64,000 nt of DNA from Clostridia bacterium (GTDB taxonomy: Bacteria > Bacillota > Clostridia > Lachnospirales > Anaerotignaceae), in NCBI GenBank assembly GCA_009929735.1, contig RZZU01000006.1, positions 1-64,000 on the forward strand, in the 5' to 3' direction. Of the stretch, positions 44,291-53,670 are shown piece after piece. A program made the position numbers and the translations under genes. Below the pieces are notes generated by a model. That model had not been told where the DNA came from. It searched no databases and worked only from the letters and a program-made list of their open reading frames with translations. The number at the start of each line of letters is the position of its first letter. Positions within the stretch are counted from its first letter, which is position 1.

Positions 44291-45255
44291 AAAAGATGAG
44301 TTATGCAGAGGCTATCCGAGAGGGCATGAGTATTCGGATGCGCGAAAATCCCAATGTAGTGTTGTTTGGTGAAGATGTTGGTGCATTTGGCGGTTGTTTC
44401 GGTGTTTCCGCAGGAATGTTTGATGAATTCGGCGAAAAGCGTGTGCGTGACACCCCTATTTCCGAAGGTGTAATTATTGGTACTGCAGTAGGTTCGGCGG
44501 CGACAGGCATTCGTCCTATTGCGGAATTAATGTTTTGTGATTTCTTGACGGTTGGTATGGATCAGTTAGTCAATCAAGCGGCAAAGATGCGTTATATGTT
44601 CGGCGGCAAAATATCCATGCCTATGGTTGTGCGTTTGCCAAACGGCGCAGGCGTAAGCGCAGCGGCACAGCACTCCCAGTCCTTAGAAGCGTGGATTACC
44701 CATGTACCCGGCTTGAAGGTAATTTATCCTTCTACACCACAAGATGCTTTGGGCTTAATGTTATCTGCAATTGATGATGATAATCCCGTTATGTTTCTCG
44801 AACATAAGGCAATGTATAGCATGAAGGGTGACGTAGAAAGCTTTGAACCCATTCCCATTGGCAAGGGCGATATCAAACGTGAGGGGAATGACGTAACGGT
44901 GATTGCCACCGGTAAGATGGTCCATGAAGCGTTGGCAGCGGCAAAACAATTAGAGGCAGATGGTGTTTCTGTTGAAGTGCTTGACCCTCGTTCCTTATAT
45001 CCCTTGGATAAAGCATTGATTGCCCAATCCTTAAAAAAGACACATAAAGCTGTCATCGTGACGGAAGAAAACAGACGTGGCGGTTACGGCGGTGAAATTT
45101 CCGCAATTATTGCAGAAGAAATGTTTGATTTATTGGATGCCCCTGTTGTACGTATTGGTGCGTTGGATTCCCCCATTCCTTTTGCACCAATACTGGAGCA
45201 GGTGTGTATCCCCAATGCAACAGATATTTTATCAGCAATTCGCTCATTGACATAA
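44287..45255 (+). CDS. acoB: acetoin dehydrogenase E1 beta subunit
   Basis: 322 residues; ATGA overlap with acoA. Transketolase pyrimidine-binding domain (FGEDVGAFGGCFGVSAG, RVRDTPISEGVIIGTAVG) and C-terminal domain (EVLDPRSLYPLDKALI, TEENRRGGYGGEISAII). Forms the E1 tetramer with AcoA. Confidence 0.94.
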   Translation: MKKMSYAEAIREGMSIRMRENPNVVLFGEDVGAFGGCFGVSAGMFDEFGEKRVRDTPISEGVIIGTAVGSAATGIRPIAELMFCDFLTVGMDQLVNQAAKMRYMFGGKISMPMVVRLPNGAGVSAAAQHSQSLEAWITHVPGLKVIYPSTPQDALGLMLSAIDDDNPVMFLEHKAMYSMKGDVESFEPIPIGKGDIKREGNDVTVIATGKMVHEALAAAKQLEADGVSVEVLDPRSLYPLDKALIAQSLKKTHKAVIVTEENRRGGYGGEISAIIAEEMFDLLDAPVVRIGALDSPIPFAPILEQVCIPNATDILSAIRSLT

Positions 45256-45279
45256 GGAATATGGGGAAGGAGGGCGTTT

Positions 45280-46275
45280 ATGTCCAGCATCGGCATTATT
45301 GCAAATCCCGCTTCGGGTAAGGATATTCGCAGGCTGGTTTCCTACGCGACAACCATCGACAACCAAGAAAAAATAAATATTGTAAAACGAATCGTATTGG
45401 CTGCCCAATCTCTTGGCATTGATTCGGTTTGGTTTATGCCTGACACGTTTCAAATAGGCTACACCGTTATTTCAGACTTATCCATGGATGAAAAATTGCT
45501 TATCGATTGTAAAGTGATGGATATTCCCTTAACGGCTACGGCTGATGATACGACAAGGGCGGCGGCTGAAATGGAAAAAATGGGAGTGGGCTGCGTGATT
45601 GTTCTGGGGGGAGATGGTACAAGTCGGGCGGTAGCAAAGGGCTTGAAGGACACCCCTCTTCTCCCTCTTTCCACAGGGACAAATAACGTTTACCCTACGA
45701 TGGTAGAAGGGACAGTAGCCGGGATGGCGGCGGCAGCAATCGCACGTATGCCGAATCCTAAGGAGTGCTGTATACAAGATAAACGGATTGAAGTATATAA
45801 AAATAGTGATTTTTTGGATATCGCCTTAATTGATGCGGTGATTACCGATGATCTTTGGGTAGGGGCGAAAGCCATTTGGGACGTGGAAAAATTGAAGCAT
45901 ATTTTTGTGACCCGCTGTCATCCGGCAAGTATCGGATTTTCTTCAGCGGCAGGATGCCTTCGGATTGTGGAGGATATTGACCCATATGGCTTCGCCCTAA
46001 CCCTTGGGGAAAAGGGCGAAGGAATCATTGCACCGATTGCGGCAGGCGTTTTGGCCCCCTTGGACTATTTGAAGGCGGAGCTTGTACCTTTGGGGGTACC
46101 GGTGGAAATGGATCTGGAGTGGGATTGTATGGTGGCGTTAGATGGAGAGCGAGAATTGCGTGGAAAAAAAGGCGATCGTCTGGCGTTTTTGGTGACACAA
46201 AGAGGACCTTGGCGGGTGCAGATTAAGAGGACGCTTGAAAAAGCGGTTAAATTGGGCTTCTTCAAAAGGTTCTAA
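45280..46275 (+). CDS. acoX: AcoX-type ATP-NAD kinase-fold protein
   Basis: 331 residues. GIIANPASGKDIRRLV at the start and VLGGDGTSRAVAKG near residue 110 are the NAD-kinase-fold signatures. AcoX accompanies acetoin dehydrogenase genes in several bacteria and its function is not established. GGAGGGCG precedes the ATG. Confidence 0.88.
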   Translation: MSSIGIIANPASGKDIRRLVSYATTIDNQEKINIVKRIVLAAQSLGIDSVWFMPDTFQIGYTVISDLSMDEKLLIDCKVMDIPLTATADDTTRAAAEMEKMGVGCVIVLGGDGTSRAVAKGLKDTPLLPLSTGTNNVYPTMVEGTVAGMAAAAIARMPNPKECCIQDKRIEVYKNSDFLDIALIDAVITDDLWVGAKAIWDVEKLKHIFVTRCHPASIGFSSAAGCLRIVEDIDPYGFALTLGEKGEGIIAPIAAGVLAPLDYLKAELVPLGVPVEMDLEWDCMVALDGERELRGKKGDRLAFLVTQRGPWRVQIKRTLEKAVKLGFFKRF

Positions 46276-46306
46276 CAAAAAATTGATATTATTTGGAGGT
46301 GAAGTT

Positions 46307-47638
46307 ATGGCACAGGAAGTTTTTTTACCCAAGTTGGGGCTGACCATGACAGAAGGAACCATCGATGAATGGAAGTTCAAAGAAGGCGAGTTTGTAAAAA
46401 AAGGAGATGCGCTATTTAGTGTTTCCACAGATAAATTGACAAATGACGTTGAAGCAGAAGCTGAGGGCGTGCTTTTGAAAATTTTGGTGCCTGCCGGTGA
46501 AACAGCGTTGTGCAAAGCAGTGGTGGCCTATCTTGGGCAGGCAGGAGAAACGGTTTCTCAGGTTTCTACATCAGGAGAAAAAACGGAAGAAAAAATTCAA
46601 GGGGAATCTGGAAAAGCGACAACACAAGCCGCAGCCGCACCTTCAAGAGAAAATATTTTAGCTTCGCCGGCGGCGAAAAAATTTGCAAAAGAAAATAACA
46701 TTGACCTTGGACTGGTTTCGGGAACGGGCCCCAGTGGCCGAATTACCTTGCAAGACGCAGAAGCATATTGTGCAAACTTGCAACAAGACAATAACGGAGA
46801 GAAAACAAAAACCAGTCCTATGGCGGCGAAGCTGGCAGAGGAATTGGGCGTGGATGTTGCAAAAATTACGGCCGACGGTAGAATCATGAAGCAAGATGTT
46901 TTGACGGCGGCTGGTGGAGATATAGAAAAGGTGGCAGAGGAAAGTGGAAACGACTTGCAGCCTGTAAAGGTAAATGCACTGCGTCGAAGCATTGCTGCAA
47001 ACATGACATTATCTTGGCATACCTCTCCTCGTGTGACATACACACACCCTGTGGACACTACAGCAATGAAGGAATTGCGGGAAAAATTGAAAGAAGCCTG
47101 CAAAGAACAGCAGATTAAGCTAACATATAACCATATTATTATCACAATGGCGGCAAAGGCGTTAATGGAGTTTCCCGATGTAAACGCCAGCTTTGCAGAT
47201 AATATGATTACAAGACATAGCCATGCCAATGTGGGCTTGGCGGTGGCAAAGGGAGATGGGCTGATTGTTCCCAATGTCAAGGGTGCGGACACAAAATCTC
47301 TCCTTGAGGTTGCGAAGGAAACGGAAGCTTTGATTGAAGCCACACGCAGCGGTAAAATCAGTATGGAGGATATGACGGGCGGAACCTTCACCATTTCCAA
47401 TTTAGGTCCCTACGGCATAACGAATTTCTCACCCATCATCAACCAGCCAGAATTGGCAATTTTGGGCGTTTGCGATATGGTGGAAACAGTAGTGGTGCGT
47501 AATGGACAAATGGAAATCCGCCCCATGATGAACCTTTGTTTGACTGCGGATCATCGTGTGGTAGACGGGGTAATGGCGGCAAAATTCTTAAAACGTCTTT
47601 GCGACCTTTTGGAAAACCCGTATCTTTTGTTTACATAA
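46307..47638 (+). CDS. acoC: acetoin dehydrogenase E2 (dihydrolipoamide acetyltransferase)
   Basis: 443 residues from the ATG after GGAGGTGAAG. The lipoyl domain has K43 in STDKLTND. Two peripheral subunit-binding domains follow, SPAAKKFAKENNIDLGLVSG and SPMAAKLAEELGVDVAKI, where one is usual. The catalytic domain ends with TADHRVVDGVMAA. It transfers acetyl from lipoate to CoA and forms the complex core. Confidence 0.95.
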   Translation: MAQEVFLPKLGLTMTEGTIDEWKFKEGEFVKKGDALFSVSTDKLTNDVEAEAEGVLLKILVPAGETALCKAVVAYLGQAGETVSQVSTSGEKTEEKIQGESGKATTQAAAAPSRENILASPAAKKFAKENNIDLGLVSGTGPSGRITLQDAEAYCANLQQDNNGEKTKTSPMAAKLAEELGVDVAKITADGRIMKQDVLTAAGGDIEKVAEESGNDLQPVKVNALRRSIAANMTLSWHTSPRVTYTHPVDTTAMKELREKLKEACKEQQIKLTYNHIIITMAAKALMEFPDVNASFADNMITRHSHANVGLAVAKGDGLIVPNVKGADTKSLLEVAKETEALIEATRSGKISMEDMTGGTFTISNLGPYGITNFSPIINQPELAILGVCDMVETVVVRNGQMEIRPMMNLCLTADHRVVDGVMAAKFLKRLCDLLENPYLLFT

Positions 47639-47745
47639 GAAAGCAGAAAACGGATGGGGGCAAACGCCTTTGTCCGTTTTTTACAAAAGAGAAAGAATCG
47701 AGAGCTTGTACGATGTAAAATATAAAGAAGAAAGGATTTGAGCAT

Positions 47746-49476
47746 ATGGCAAGTGAAATTTTGATGCCGAAACTGGGGCTGACCATGACGGAAGGAACCA
47801 TAGAGGAATGGAAAAAGAAAGAAGGGGAAGCGGTTAAGGCAGGAGAAGCGCTTTTTTCCGTGGCAACAGATAAATTAAGCAGTGATGTGGAATGCGATAA
47901 AGATGGGATATTGCTGAAAATTCTATGCTCCGCCGGAGAAACAGCTGCCTGCAAAAGCGTTGTTGCATATATTGGGCAGGCTGGGGAAAGCATTGCAGAA
48001 AAGGGCGGCACAGAAAAGCAAGATGCCCCTGTGCAGGAAGCTTCCGTTGCATCGGAAGCGCCGAAGAAGTCTGATAAAAAGTCGATTATCATTGTTGGAG
48101 GCGGCCCTGGCGGATATGTAGCGGCAATCCGTGCGGCACAATTAGGGGCAGAGGTAACGGTAATTGAAAAAGAATATTTAGGCGGTACTTGTTTAAATAT
48201 CGGTTGTATCCCCACAAAAAGCTTGCTGCATAGCGCAGAGTTATTTGAGCAAATCAAGCATCAGGGAAAAGAATTGGGTATCAACGCCACAGGACTTAGT
48301 GTGGATTTTTCTCAAGTAATGGCGCATAAGAATGCAATTTCCAAACAATTAACGTCAGGCGTTGCCGGACTGTTTAAGCTAAATAAAATTAAAAAAATCG
48401 ACGGGGAAGCAAGCTTTATTTCGCCAAAAACCCTATTGATTCAAAAAGCGGATGGGAAAAAGGAAGAATTGAAAGGGGATGCCATTATTTTGGCTACCGG
48501 GTCTGTTAATTTTGCACCTCCAATACCCGGTTTAAAGGAAAATTCCAATTGTATCGATTCTACAGGAGCCCTTAGTCTGGAAACCTTGCCCCAATCCATG
48601 GTAGTGATTGGTGGCGGCGTAATTGGTTTGGAATTGGCGTGTGCCTATGCCGCTTTCGGCACAAAGATTACGGTGGTTGAGGCACTTGGACGTATGCTTC
48701 CCATGATGGATGGCGAGATTACAGAGGTTGGCGTTGCGCATATGAAGAAAATGGGAATCGACTTTCATTTGGAATGCCCTGTGCAGGCAATAGAAGCTTC
48801 TTCTGTGGGTGCAAAGGTCGTTTGCAAGGACAGAGATGGTAAGGCGATCACATTTGAAGCGGAGAAGGTTTTGGTGGCAATCGGTCGTCGTGCTAATACA
48901 GCGGGGTTGCAGTTGGATTTGGGCGGTGTTAGCCATGATAATGGACGTATTGTTGTCAATGCAAAGATGGAAACAAATGTGTCCGGTGTATATGCCATAG
49001 GGGATTGTGTGAAGGGCTATGCACAGCTTGCACATACGGCGTCTGCTATGGGGGAAGTGGCGGCAGAGAATATTTGCGGACATTCTTCCCATTACGAAGA
49101 AGGCACAAGCCCCACTTGCGTATATATGATGCCCGAGGCAGCAGGCGTTGGACTTACGGAAGAAGCTTGCAAAAAGAAAGGGATCGATTATAAAGTTGGC
49201 AAATTCCCTATGTCGGCAAATGGCAAAGCCCTTATTTTAAACGGAGGCGAGGGTCTGGTAAAAATTATTACCGATGTGAAACATGAAGAAATCTTGGGAA
49301 TGCACATCGTAGGGCCAAGAGCAACCGACTTGATTGCGGAAGGGGCTTTGGCAATTCGATTGGAGGCAACGGCGGAAGAATTAATTTCCACCATACATTC
49401 TCACCCCACTGTTACAGAAACCATGCGAGAGGCAGCCCTGAATGTCGAAAAACGTGCCATTCATATGAAGAACTAA
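47746..49476 (+). CDS. acoL: dihydrolipoamide dehydrogenase (E3) with N-terminal lipoyl domain
   Basis: 576 residues. An extra lipoyl domain (ATDKLSSD, K43) is fused by a short linker to the flavoprotein: IIIVGGGPGGYVAAIRAAQ, the redox disulfide GGTCLNIGCIPTKS, NAD site VVIGGGVIGLELA and the catalytic HSHPTVTE at the end. The lipoyl domain resembles that of AcoC, so it probably arose by duplication. It reoxidises the lipoyl arms, making NADH. A 107-base gap separates it from acoC. Confidence 0.96.
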   Translation: MASEILMPKLGLTMTEGTIEEWKKKEGEAVKAGEALFSVATDKLSSDVECDKDGILLKILCSAGETAACKSVVAYIGQAGESIAEKGGTEKQDAPVQEASVASEAPKKSDKKSIIIVGGGPGGYVAAIRAAQLGAEVTVIEKEYLGGTCLNIGCIPTKSLLHSAELFEQIKHQGKELGINATGLSVDFSQVMAHKNAISKQLTSGVAGLFKLNKIKKIDGEASFISPKTLLIQKADGKKEELKGDAIILATGSVNFAPPIPGLKENSNCIDSTGALSLETLPQSMVVIGGGVIGLELACAYAAFGTKITVVEALGRMLPMMDGEITEVGVAHMKKMGIDFHLECPVQAIEASSVGAKVVCKDRDGKAITFEAEKVLVAIGRRANTAGLQLDLGGVSHDNGRIVVNAKMETNVSGVYAIGDCVKGYAQLAHTASAMGEVAAENICGHSSHYEEGTSPTCVYMMPEAAGVGLTEEACKKKGIDYKVGKFPMSANGKALILNGGEGLVKIITDVKHEEILGMHIVGPRATDLIAEGALAIRLEATAEELISTIHSHPTVTETMREAALNVEKRAIHMKN

Positions 49477-50430
49477 GGGTACAATCAAAGAAAGCGTTGA
49501 CGATATGACTGGGAATCAGTGCCATTCATAGTGTAATTACAATAAAAAAGGTGTTTTTGAAAGTAATAGTTGGATGTCAACTAAAAAATATAAAATAAGT
49601 TGCTTATTCCCCTCACTTTTTTGGCTAAGGCGTGAGGGGTTTTTTCTATCCTATCAAGTAGTTCTTTACAACTGAATTGGCTTAGTTTAAATACGTTTTG
49701 TTTCGCTCAAATAAATCACCGGAAATGTTGGTGGGGTGAATATATAAAGCAAAATTCAAGGTAAAATGCTGTTTTATAAAAATAAGCTTTTGAAACATAG
49801 GGAGCACCTAAAAGTGTTATTCATCAGCACTTCCCTAGATGCAAAAAATCTCCAACGCCCTAAAATGTTCAGAATACGATGTATTGGAAACATGATTAAG
49901 TGCAACGTTTGTTATAGTTGTTTATTTGGATATTTTTTAAGGAAAAATTCAGTGCGATGTGCAGCAAGGAGAAGGGTTTGTTTTATGAGGAATCTGTATA
50001 GAAAAGACATTTTGATGAGATGGAATAATGCTTTCCCCAAAAAAGCAGACACATATATCGGCGAAAAGCTGCCTTTGATGTGTTTGATGGTCAAAACCTG
50101 TGAAAAAAAAGCTGAAAAGACCGAAGAAGGTAAGGCAAGTAAGAAAGTTCTTTGCCATTGTAATGGTGTGGCTCCTCCTGTTTTTGCAAAAAAATGATTA
50201 GTATAGCCTGAGGAAGTTAAGCAACGCGGCTGTTTCGTTTTTAGACAGAGGCGGGGTGCGGGGCGAAGGGAAATTTAAAATATGATTAAAAAGCTGATTT
50301 TCTGCGCTGTTTTAGGCAAAGAAGAAAGAACGATGGAACATAATGGATTATTTTTTGTTTACCTTACGTGAAAAGTATTATATAATATTATGATACAATT
50401 TATTTGATAACGACGATAAGGAGGATTTCA
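49477..50430. other. mostly gene-free gap between the aco and division clusters
   Basis: Terminator repeat copy 3 is at 49609-49646. A 143-codon frame (49766-50197) has atypical composition and no RBS. A GTG-started 33-codon frame at 50100-50201 (VKKKLKRPKKVRQVRKFFAI then a hydrophobic end) looks like a basic single-span peptide but has no RBS. AT-rich sequence with AGGAGG precedes the gene at 50431. Confidence 0.4.
49609..49646 (+). terminator. terminator repeat, copy 3
   Basis: CCCCTCAC (49609-49616) pairs with GTGAGGGG (49632-49639), then TTTTTTCTATCC. Same design as the copies at 24287 and 40489. It closes the acetoin operon. Confidence 0.85.
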
Positions 50431-52080
50431 ATGAAAAAAGATTCCTCAAAGAATAGAAAAAAAAAGCGTCCTCATGGGGCTGAACCAAAAGTCCGCAGGC
50501 AGGCACCGCCGCCTAAACGCACCTATCCCACAACGGGGAATTTAAACAGATTGGACTCGTCCTATGAACAAAGCCGAGGAGAGCAAAGCAACAGAGAAAT
50601 CCGACCGCAAAAAGAGGTTCAAAGAACACGAAGAAAAACGAGGCGCATCCGTGTCAGTCGGGTGTTGCCAATGTTTGTATTTATGGTTATTGCAGTCTAC
50701 CTTTTTGGGCAGATGCTTACTATGTCTGCAAAAAAAACGGAAGTGGACGTGGAAACGGTTGACTATGGCGCGCTTGATACCCCGGAACGATATTCGGGGC
50801 TGATTGTGCGGGATGAATACGTTGTTGCCAGTAACCGTACAGGACAGCCATTTTATCAGTTTTCTGAGGGGGAGTATGTGTCAAAAGATGCAGTTGTTTG
50901 TACAGTAAAGGATACAAGCTCGACGGATGAGCTAGAGAGCAAGCTGGACGAGCTGGATATGGATATTTTAAAAAGCCAGAAAAACCGTTCTGATTTATCT
51001 GCTTTTTCCGAAGATATTGAAAGAGTGGAAGAAAATATTCAGCGTGGCGTTGATTCTTTTGCAGGAAGTTCTATGAAATCAGATGCAAGTTATTTTTACG
51101 ATATGAAGGAGCAGGTACAGTCCTTTATGACCCAAAGAAATGAGATTTGGTTGACAGAAAATGTGGACAGTCTTTCCCAGCTGACAGAGGAAAAATCTCA
51201 ATATGAGGAGAAATTAGCGCAGAATTTAAGTTCGATTCAGGCAAAGGAAAGCGGGATATTATGCTTTAGCTATGATGGGCTGGAAGAAACCCTGACAAAA
51301 GACACGCTTGAAGGAGTGACCGAGGGACAAGTCGGCGAAACGAAAACGAAGTACATTTCAAAGGCTAAGGCTGTTTCCGAGGGTGATCCCTTATTTAAAA
51401 TTGTTACCAGCAATCAGTGGGACATTGTTGCTTATTTGCCCAATTCTGTGGTTTTAAATTGGGAAAAGGGTGAAAGCAAAGTGCTGAATTTACAGCTTGA
51501 TGATGAGGTGCTTCAAATAAACACAAAATTAGAGTCCATTGAAGTGGGTGAAAAGAAAGCAAAGGTTGTGTTTTCCAGCTATGAGCAGATGGAACCCTTT
51601 ATAAACCAAAGGAGTTTGGAATTTTATTTAGAGGGAACAATCGTTGAAGGCTTGAAGGTTCCCAATGATGCCATCGTTGAAAAATCACTGATTAGTGTTC
51701 CGACGGACTGTATTATGGAAAGCATGGGCAACCAAGGCGTTCTTTTGGTGAACGGCAGCAACACCAAATTTTTAGCCGTTTCCATTGTTTCATACGATGA
51801 TGAAAATGATTATATTGACCAAAATGGGGAATTAAAGCTGGGAGATGTTATTTTGCAGGGAACGGGCGAGAATGCAGCGCAATATACGGTTTCTGAATTA
51901 TCACCTAAAAGCGGCGTTTACATTGCAAACAGCTCCATGGCAAAATTCGTAACCATTGATATTCTGGATCAAAATCAGGAATATGCGATCATTCGCTCTG
52001 GAGCGACATATGGTTTGCAGGCGTTCGATTTGATTGTTTCAAATGCAAAAAATATTAAAGAAGGACAAAGCCTTTATTAA
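50431..52080 (+). CDS. HlyD-like membrane-anchored protein of the division cluster
   Basis: 549 residues from the ATG after AGGAGG. A long basic cytoplasmic tail (residues 1-75), one membrane helix (VLPMFVFMVIAVYLFGQML), then a barrel-sandwich and coiled-coil layout like HlyD adaptors (YSGLIVRDEYVVAS; coiled coil near residues 165-270). Clostridia often carry such a gene directly before ylmE-sepF. The partner is unknown; there is no ABC or RND transporter nearby, so a role at the division site or cell wall is possible. Confidence 0.78.
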   Translation: MKKDSSKNRKKKRPHGAEPKVRRQAPPPKRTYPTTGNLNRLDSSYEQSRGEQSNREIRPQKEVQRTRRKTRRIRVSRVLPMFVFMVIAVYLFGQMLTMSAKKTEVDVETVDYGALDTPERYSGLIVRDEYVVASNRTGQPFYQFSEGEYVSKDAVVCTVKDTSSTDELESKLDELDMDILKSQKNRSDLSAFSEDIERVEENIQRGVDSFAGSSMKSDASYFYDMKEQVQSFMTQRNEIWLTENVDSLSQLTEEKSQYEEKLAQNLSSIQAKESGILCFSYDGLEETLTKDTLEGVTEGQVGETKTKYISKAKAVSEGDPLFKIVTSNQWDIVAYLPNSVVLNWEKGESKVLNLQLDDEVLQINTKLESIEVGEKKAKVVFSSYEQMEPFINQRSLEFYLEGTIVEGLKVPNDAIVEKSLISVPTDCIMESMGNQGVLLVNGSNTKFLAVSIVSYDDENDYIDQNGELKLGDVILQGTGENAAQYTVSELSPKSGVYIANSSMAKFVTIDILDQNQEYAIIRSGATYGLQAFDLIVSNAKNIKEGQSLY

Positions 52081-52099
52081 GAAGAAAGGAAAGAAAAAT

Positions 52100-52798
52100 A
52101 TGAGCCATATTGCAGAAAATATCAAGGCGGTTGAGGCTAAAATTGCGGCGGCGGCACGAAGAAGCGGCAGAAAAAAAGAGGGGATTCTTCTTTTGGCGGT
52201 GAGCAAAACACAGTCCGTTGATGTGATACGTCAGGCGGTGGAATGCGGGCTTACCTCGCTTGGTGAAAATAAAGTACAGGAAATTATGGACAAGTATGAG
52301 CCGATGGGTGAGGGGATACACTGGCACCTCATTGGGCATCTGCAAACCAATAAAGTGAAATACATTATTGACAAGGTGGATATGATTCACGCTGTGGAAA
52401 GCCTTAAGCTTGCGGAGGAAATTGAAAGACGTGCTGCGGCAAAGGGGCTGGTCATGGATATTTTAGTGGAAGTGAACATGGCTGACGAGGATAGTAAGTA
52501 TGGAATTACACCAAAAAATGCCGAGGAATTTATCAGAGAGCTTGCAAAGAAGGAGCATTTGCGTGTCAGAGGTTTGATGACGGTGGCACCTTTTGTAGAA
52601 AATCCAGAGGATAACAGGGAATATTTCCGCCAAATGAAGCAATTACAGGTTGACATCAATGCAAAAAAAATTGATAATATAGTAATGGACGTGCTTTCCA
52701 TGGGGATGACAGGTGATTATGAAGTTGCCATAGAAGAAGGGGCAACCATCGTTCGTGTAGGCACGGGTATTTTTGGCGAAAGAGATTACTCCAAGTGA
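52100..52798 (+). CDS. ylmE: YggS/YlmE family PLP homeostasis protein
   Basis: 232 residues from the ATG after AGAAAGGAAAG. Alanine-racemase-like single barrel with the PLP lysine in LLAVSKTQSVD, then LGENKVQEI, HWHLIGHLQTNK and LSMGMTGDYEVAIEEG. Members bind PLP and keep its free level in check. Directly upstream of sepF as in Bacillus. Confidence 0.95.
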   Translation: MSHIAENIKAVEAKIAAAARRSGRKKEGILLLAVSKTQSVDVIRQAVECGLTSLGENKVQEIMDKYEPMGEGIHWHLIGHLQTNKVKYIIDKVDMIHAVESLKLAEEIERRAAAKGLVMDILVEVNMADEDSKYGITPKNAEEFIRELAKKEHLRVRGLMTVAPFVENPEDNREYFRQMKQLQVDINAKKIDNIVMDVLSMGMTGDYEVAIEEGATIVRVGTGIFGERDYSK

Positions 52799-52837
52799 GG
52801 AAAATAAAGAAAGTAATGATTAGGGGGAAGCATACAA

Positions 52838-53353
52838 GTGGCTAAATTATTGGATAAAATGAAGGATTTAATGTTTGGCGAATATGATGACGATGAATAT
52901 TATGAAGATGAGGAATATGATGTTCCTGCAAGTCAAGCAGCACCTAGCGGATATGGTTTGCGTGAAGTTTCCAGAGAAACGGAGTATTCTGCGCCGGCAC
53001 CTCGTAAAACGACATCCAAGGGAAGTCCACAGGTATACAGTATTAACACAAATGTGCAGATGAGAGTGGTTATTATTAAACCCAGCTGTTATGAAGATGC
53101 GCAGGAAATTTGCGATCAGATTAAAACCAAAAGACCTGTTGTTGTAAATCTAGAGAAAGTGGAATATCCAGTTGCACAGCGCATCATGGATTTTTTAAGC
53201 GGAACCTGCTATTCTTTGGAAGGTTCTATCCAAAGAGTTGCAAACAATATTTTTATCATAGCACCGGAAAATGTTGATATTTCGGGTGATTTTAAAGAAG
53301 AACTGAAGACAAAGGGAGTTATTCTTCCATGGGTAAGCAACAGTGGTAGATAA
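52838..53353 (+). CDS. sepF: cell division protein SepF
   Basis: 171 residues, GTG start after GGGGG. The N-terminal MAKLLDKMKDLMFG is the membrane-binding amphipathic helix; an acidic linker (DDDEYYEDEEYD) follows; the C-terminal domain has VVIIKPSCYEDAQEI and VVNLEKVEYPVAQRIMDFLSG. It tethers FtsZ filaments to the membrane. Confidence 0.96.
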   Translation: MAKLLDKMKDLMFGEYDDDEYYEDEEYDVPASQAAPSGYGLREVSRETEYSAPAPRKTTSKGSPQVYSINTNVQMRVVIIKPSCYEDAQEICDQIKTKRPVVVNLEKVEYPVAQRIMDFLSGTCYSLEGSIQRVANNIFIIAPENVDISGDFKEELKTKGVILPWVSNSGR

Positions 53354-53367
53354 GGTGGTAGTGAATA

Positions 53368-53655
53368 TTGGAAAATTTACAGTTTTTGCTGATAAAAGCA
53401 GTTGATTTGTTTTTTTATGTGATGGAGCTTTTAATTTTTGGGCGCATCATTCTTTCTTGGCTGCCTTTGGGGTTTAATAACCCAATCGGACAATTTCTAT
53501 ATAACATGACAGAGCCGATTTTGGGGCCTTGCCGCAGGATGTTGGATAAATCCCCTCTTGGGGGCGGGATGATGCTGGATTTTTCACCGATCATTGCTTT
53601 GATTTTAATGATGCTTGCAAAGCAGTTAATTTTAGGGCTGATTACGATGCTGTAA
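53368..53655 (+). CDS. YggT family membrane protein
   Basis: 95 residues, probable TTG start with GGTGG upstream. Two hydrophobic helices around the family motif RIILSWLPLG...NPIGQFLYNMTEPILGP. Function not established; regularly found between sepF and ylmH. Confidence 0.92.
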   Translation: MENLQFLLIKAVDLFFYVMELLIFGRIILSWLPLGFNNPIGQFLYNMTEPILGPCRRMLDKSPLGGGMMLDFSPIIALILMMLAKQLILGLITML

Positions 53656-53670
53656 AAAGCAGGTGATACT

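Noticed and set aside
46597-47400. 267-codon minus-strand frame
   Set aside because: Shadow of acoC on the opposite strand.
49766-50197. 143-codon plus-strand frame
   Set aside because: No RBS, odd composition, contradictory frames on both strands.
50100-50201. 33-codon basic, hydrophobic peptide frame
   Set aside because: GTG start has no RBS; possible but not supportable as a gene.
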